Of a stretch of DNA of 64,000 nt, positions 63,455-64,000 are shown in pieces. The notes beneath the pieces are model-generated. The model saw nothing but the letters and a program-made list of their open reading frames with translations. It was not told the origin of the DNA and made no database searches. This stretch comes from Saprospiraceae bacterium (GTDB taxonomy: Bacteria > Bacteroidota > Bacteroidia > Chitinophagales > Saprospiraceae). Within the stretch, counting starts at the first letter, position 1, and the number at the start of each line of letters is the position of its first letter. A program made the translations under genes and the position numbers. The stretch lies in assembly GCA_016720635.1 (NCBI GenBank), contig JADKKF010000024.1, positions 186,001 to 250,000 on the forward strand. The letters run 5' to 3'.

Positions 63455-63988
63455 TTATTTTGCTTGTAATGACTTCAATTTTAATTTTGCAAATGCCAAC
63501 TGAGACTTGCTGGTATGAACGCTAATCCCTAATTTTTCGGCTATTTCTTGGTGCGAGAACTGTTCGAAAACGAATAATTCAAATACAGCTCGACAACCTT
63601 TGGGCAATTGCTCCAAAGAGGCCTCGATGTATTGATCCGCTTCCAAATCATAGGCATCTTCTTCTATTCTTTCGGTAAAATTTGCTTCGAGCTCTGCAAA
63701 ATCCATTTTTGTTTTCTGTTTACGCAGGAACATAAGTGCTTCATTGACTGCAATGCGTCTCATCCAAGCTTCAAAATAGAGAAGATCTTTGCACTGATTT
63801 AGATGAACCAAAATTTTATAGAATGCCTCAACTAAAATATCTTGTGCGTCGTGATGATTGGGCACATATCTACGGATATAACCAAATAGACGAGGTGCAT
63901 AGCTTTCAAACATCAGTTTTTGAGCCTTTTTATCGCCTTCGATGCAAGCCTTAACCAATGATTCTATGTCTTCTATTTTTATAGGCAT
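63455..63988 (-). CDS. ECF-type RNA polymerase sigma factor
   Basis: A 177-residue sigma-70 family protein of ECF type. Region 2 is APRLFGYIRRYVPNHHDAQDILVEAFYKIL with the core-binding helix and -10 recognition segment. Region 4 is LPKGCRAVFELFVFEQFSHQEIAEKLGISVHTSKSQLAFAKLKL, the helix-turn-helix that reads the -35-like element. The sequence is of the kind common in Bacteroidota. The ATG at 63988 leaves 12 bp to the window edge, so its promoter is not visible. Confidence 0.92.
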   Translation of the reverse strand: MPIKIEDIESLVKACIEGDKKAQKLMFESYAPRLFGYIRRYVPNHHDAQDILVEAFYKILVHLNQCKDLLYFEAWMRRIAVNEALMFLRKQKTKMDFAELEANFTERIEEDAYDLEADQYIEASLEQLPKGCRAVFELFVFEQFSHQEIAEKLGISVHTSKSQLAFAKLKLKSLQAK

Positions 63989-64000
63989 CTAAGAGCAAAT

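Noticed and set aside
1..64000. tRNA or rRNA genes
   Set aside because: Reading the intergenic stretches I found no cloverleaf with a TTC-containing T-arm and no rRNA signature. A covariance search would be more sensitive.

Overview
The window looks like chromosomal DNA from a member of the Bacteroidota, most likely a Saprospiraceae-like lineage. The supporting signs are: several large secreted proteins with type IX secretion system (T9SS) C-terminal sorting domains; HYR-like and P-domain surface proteins; a short NuoG; the rsmD/DUF3822 gene pair; an ECF sigma factor of Bacteroidota type; and promoter elements of the TAnnTTTG class. The DNA is AT-rich except in a few intergenic blocks and one patch near 16-17 kb. 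I see no tRNA, rRNA, CRISPR array, transposase or integrase.

Layout. 1-9 kb: the 5' end of trxB, engB, and the distal half of the complex I operon (nuoG-H-I-J-K-L-M-N), all on the minus strand. nuoA-F are not next to it; rimO lies upstream instead. 10.4-16.4 kb: plus-strand secretome genes, including a frameshifted outer-membrane barrel protein, a heavily damaged beta-helix T9SS cargo gene, and an intact T9SS cargo gene. 16.5-21.4 kb: minus-strand housekeeping genes (rsmD, DUF3822, tilS, mltG, panB). 21.4-29.6 kb: a cupin, an M36 metallopeptidase, an rRNA methyltransferase, a TraB/GumN lipoprotein, an amino-acid permease and a fatty acid hydroxylase. 30-37 kb: a multi-repeat surface protein with a dockerin-like end, a small regulatory-domain protein, and a tandem pair of M43-like metallopeptidases (the first frameshifted). 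37-48.6 kb: sucC, xseA-xseB, a 1062-residue HYR-type T9SS protein, an ABC exporter pair, hydroxyacyl-CoA dehydrogenase, an unknown secreted protein and an MDR oxidoreductase. 48.8-64 kb: pyrG, a 2075-residue T9SS surface protein preceded by a small secreted protein and a good Bacteroidota promoter, proline dehydrogenase, yidC, a RelA/SpoT protein, and an ECF sigma factor with a tiny membrane protein.

The two most striking things are not ordinary genes. First, five copies of a GC-rich, hairpin-rich intergenic element of about 115-150 bp (near 11.25, 16.5, 29.6, 48.6 and 57.6 kb) lie 12-39 nt after a stop codon, in the same orientation as the gene they follow. They share both boundaries but have different hairpins inside, and genes carrying them lack an ordinary hairpin/T-tract terminator. 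Second, four of the nine or ten genes for secreted or outer-membrane proteins are broken by frameshifts, while none of the roughly thirty complete housekeeping genes is. The 1062- and 2075-residue surface proteins also share a module ending in a RxWxVIDWC-like motif that I do not recognise as a named domain. The 2075-residue protein and the repeat protein at 30 kb share a dockerin-like two-EF-hand module.
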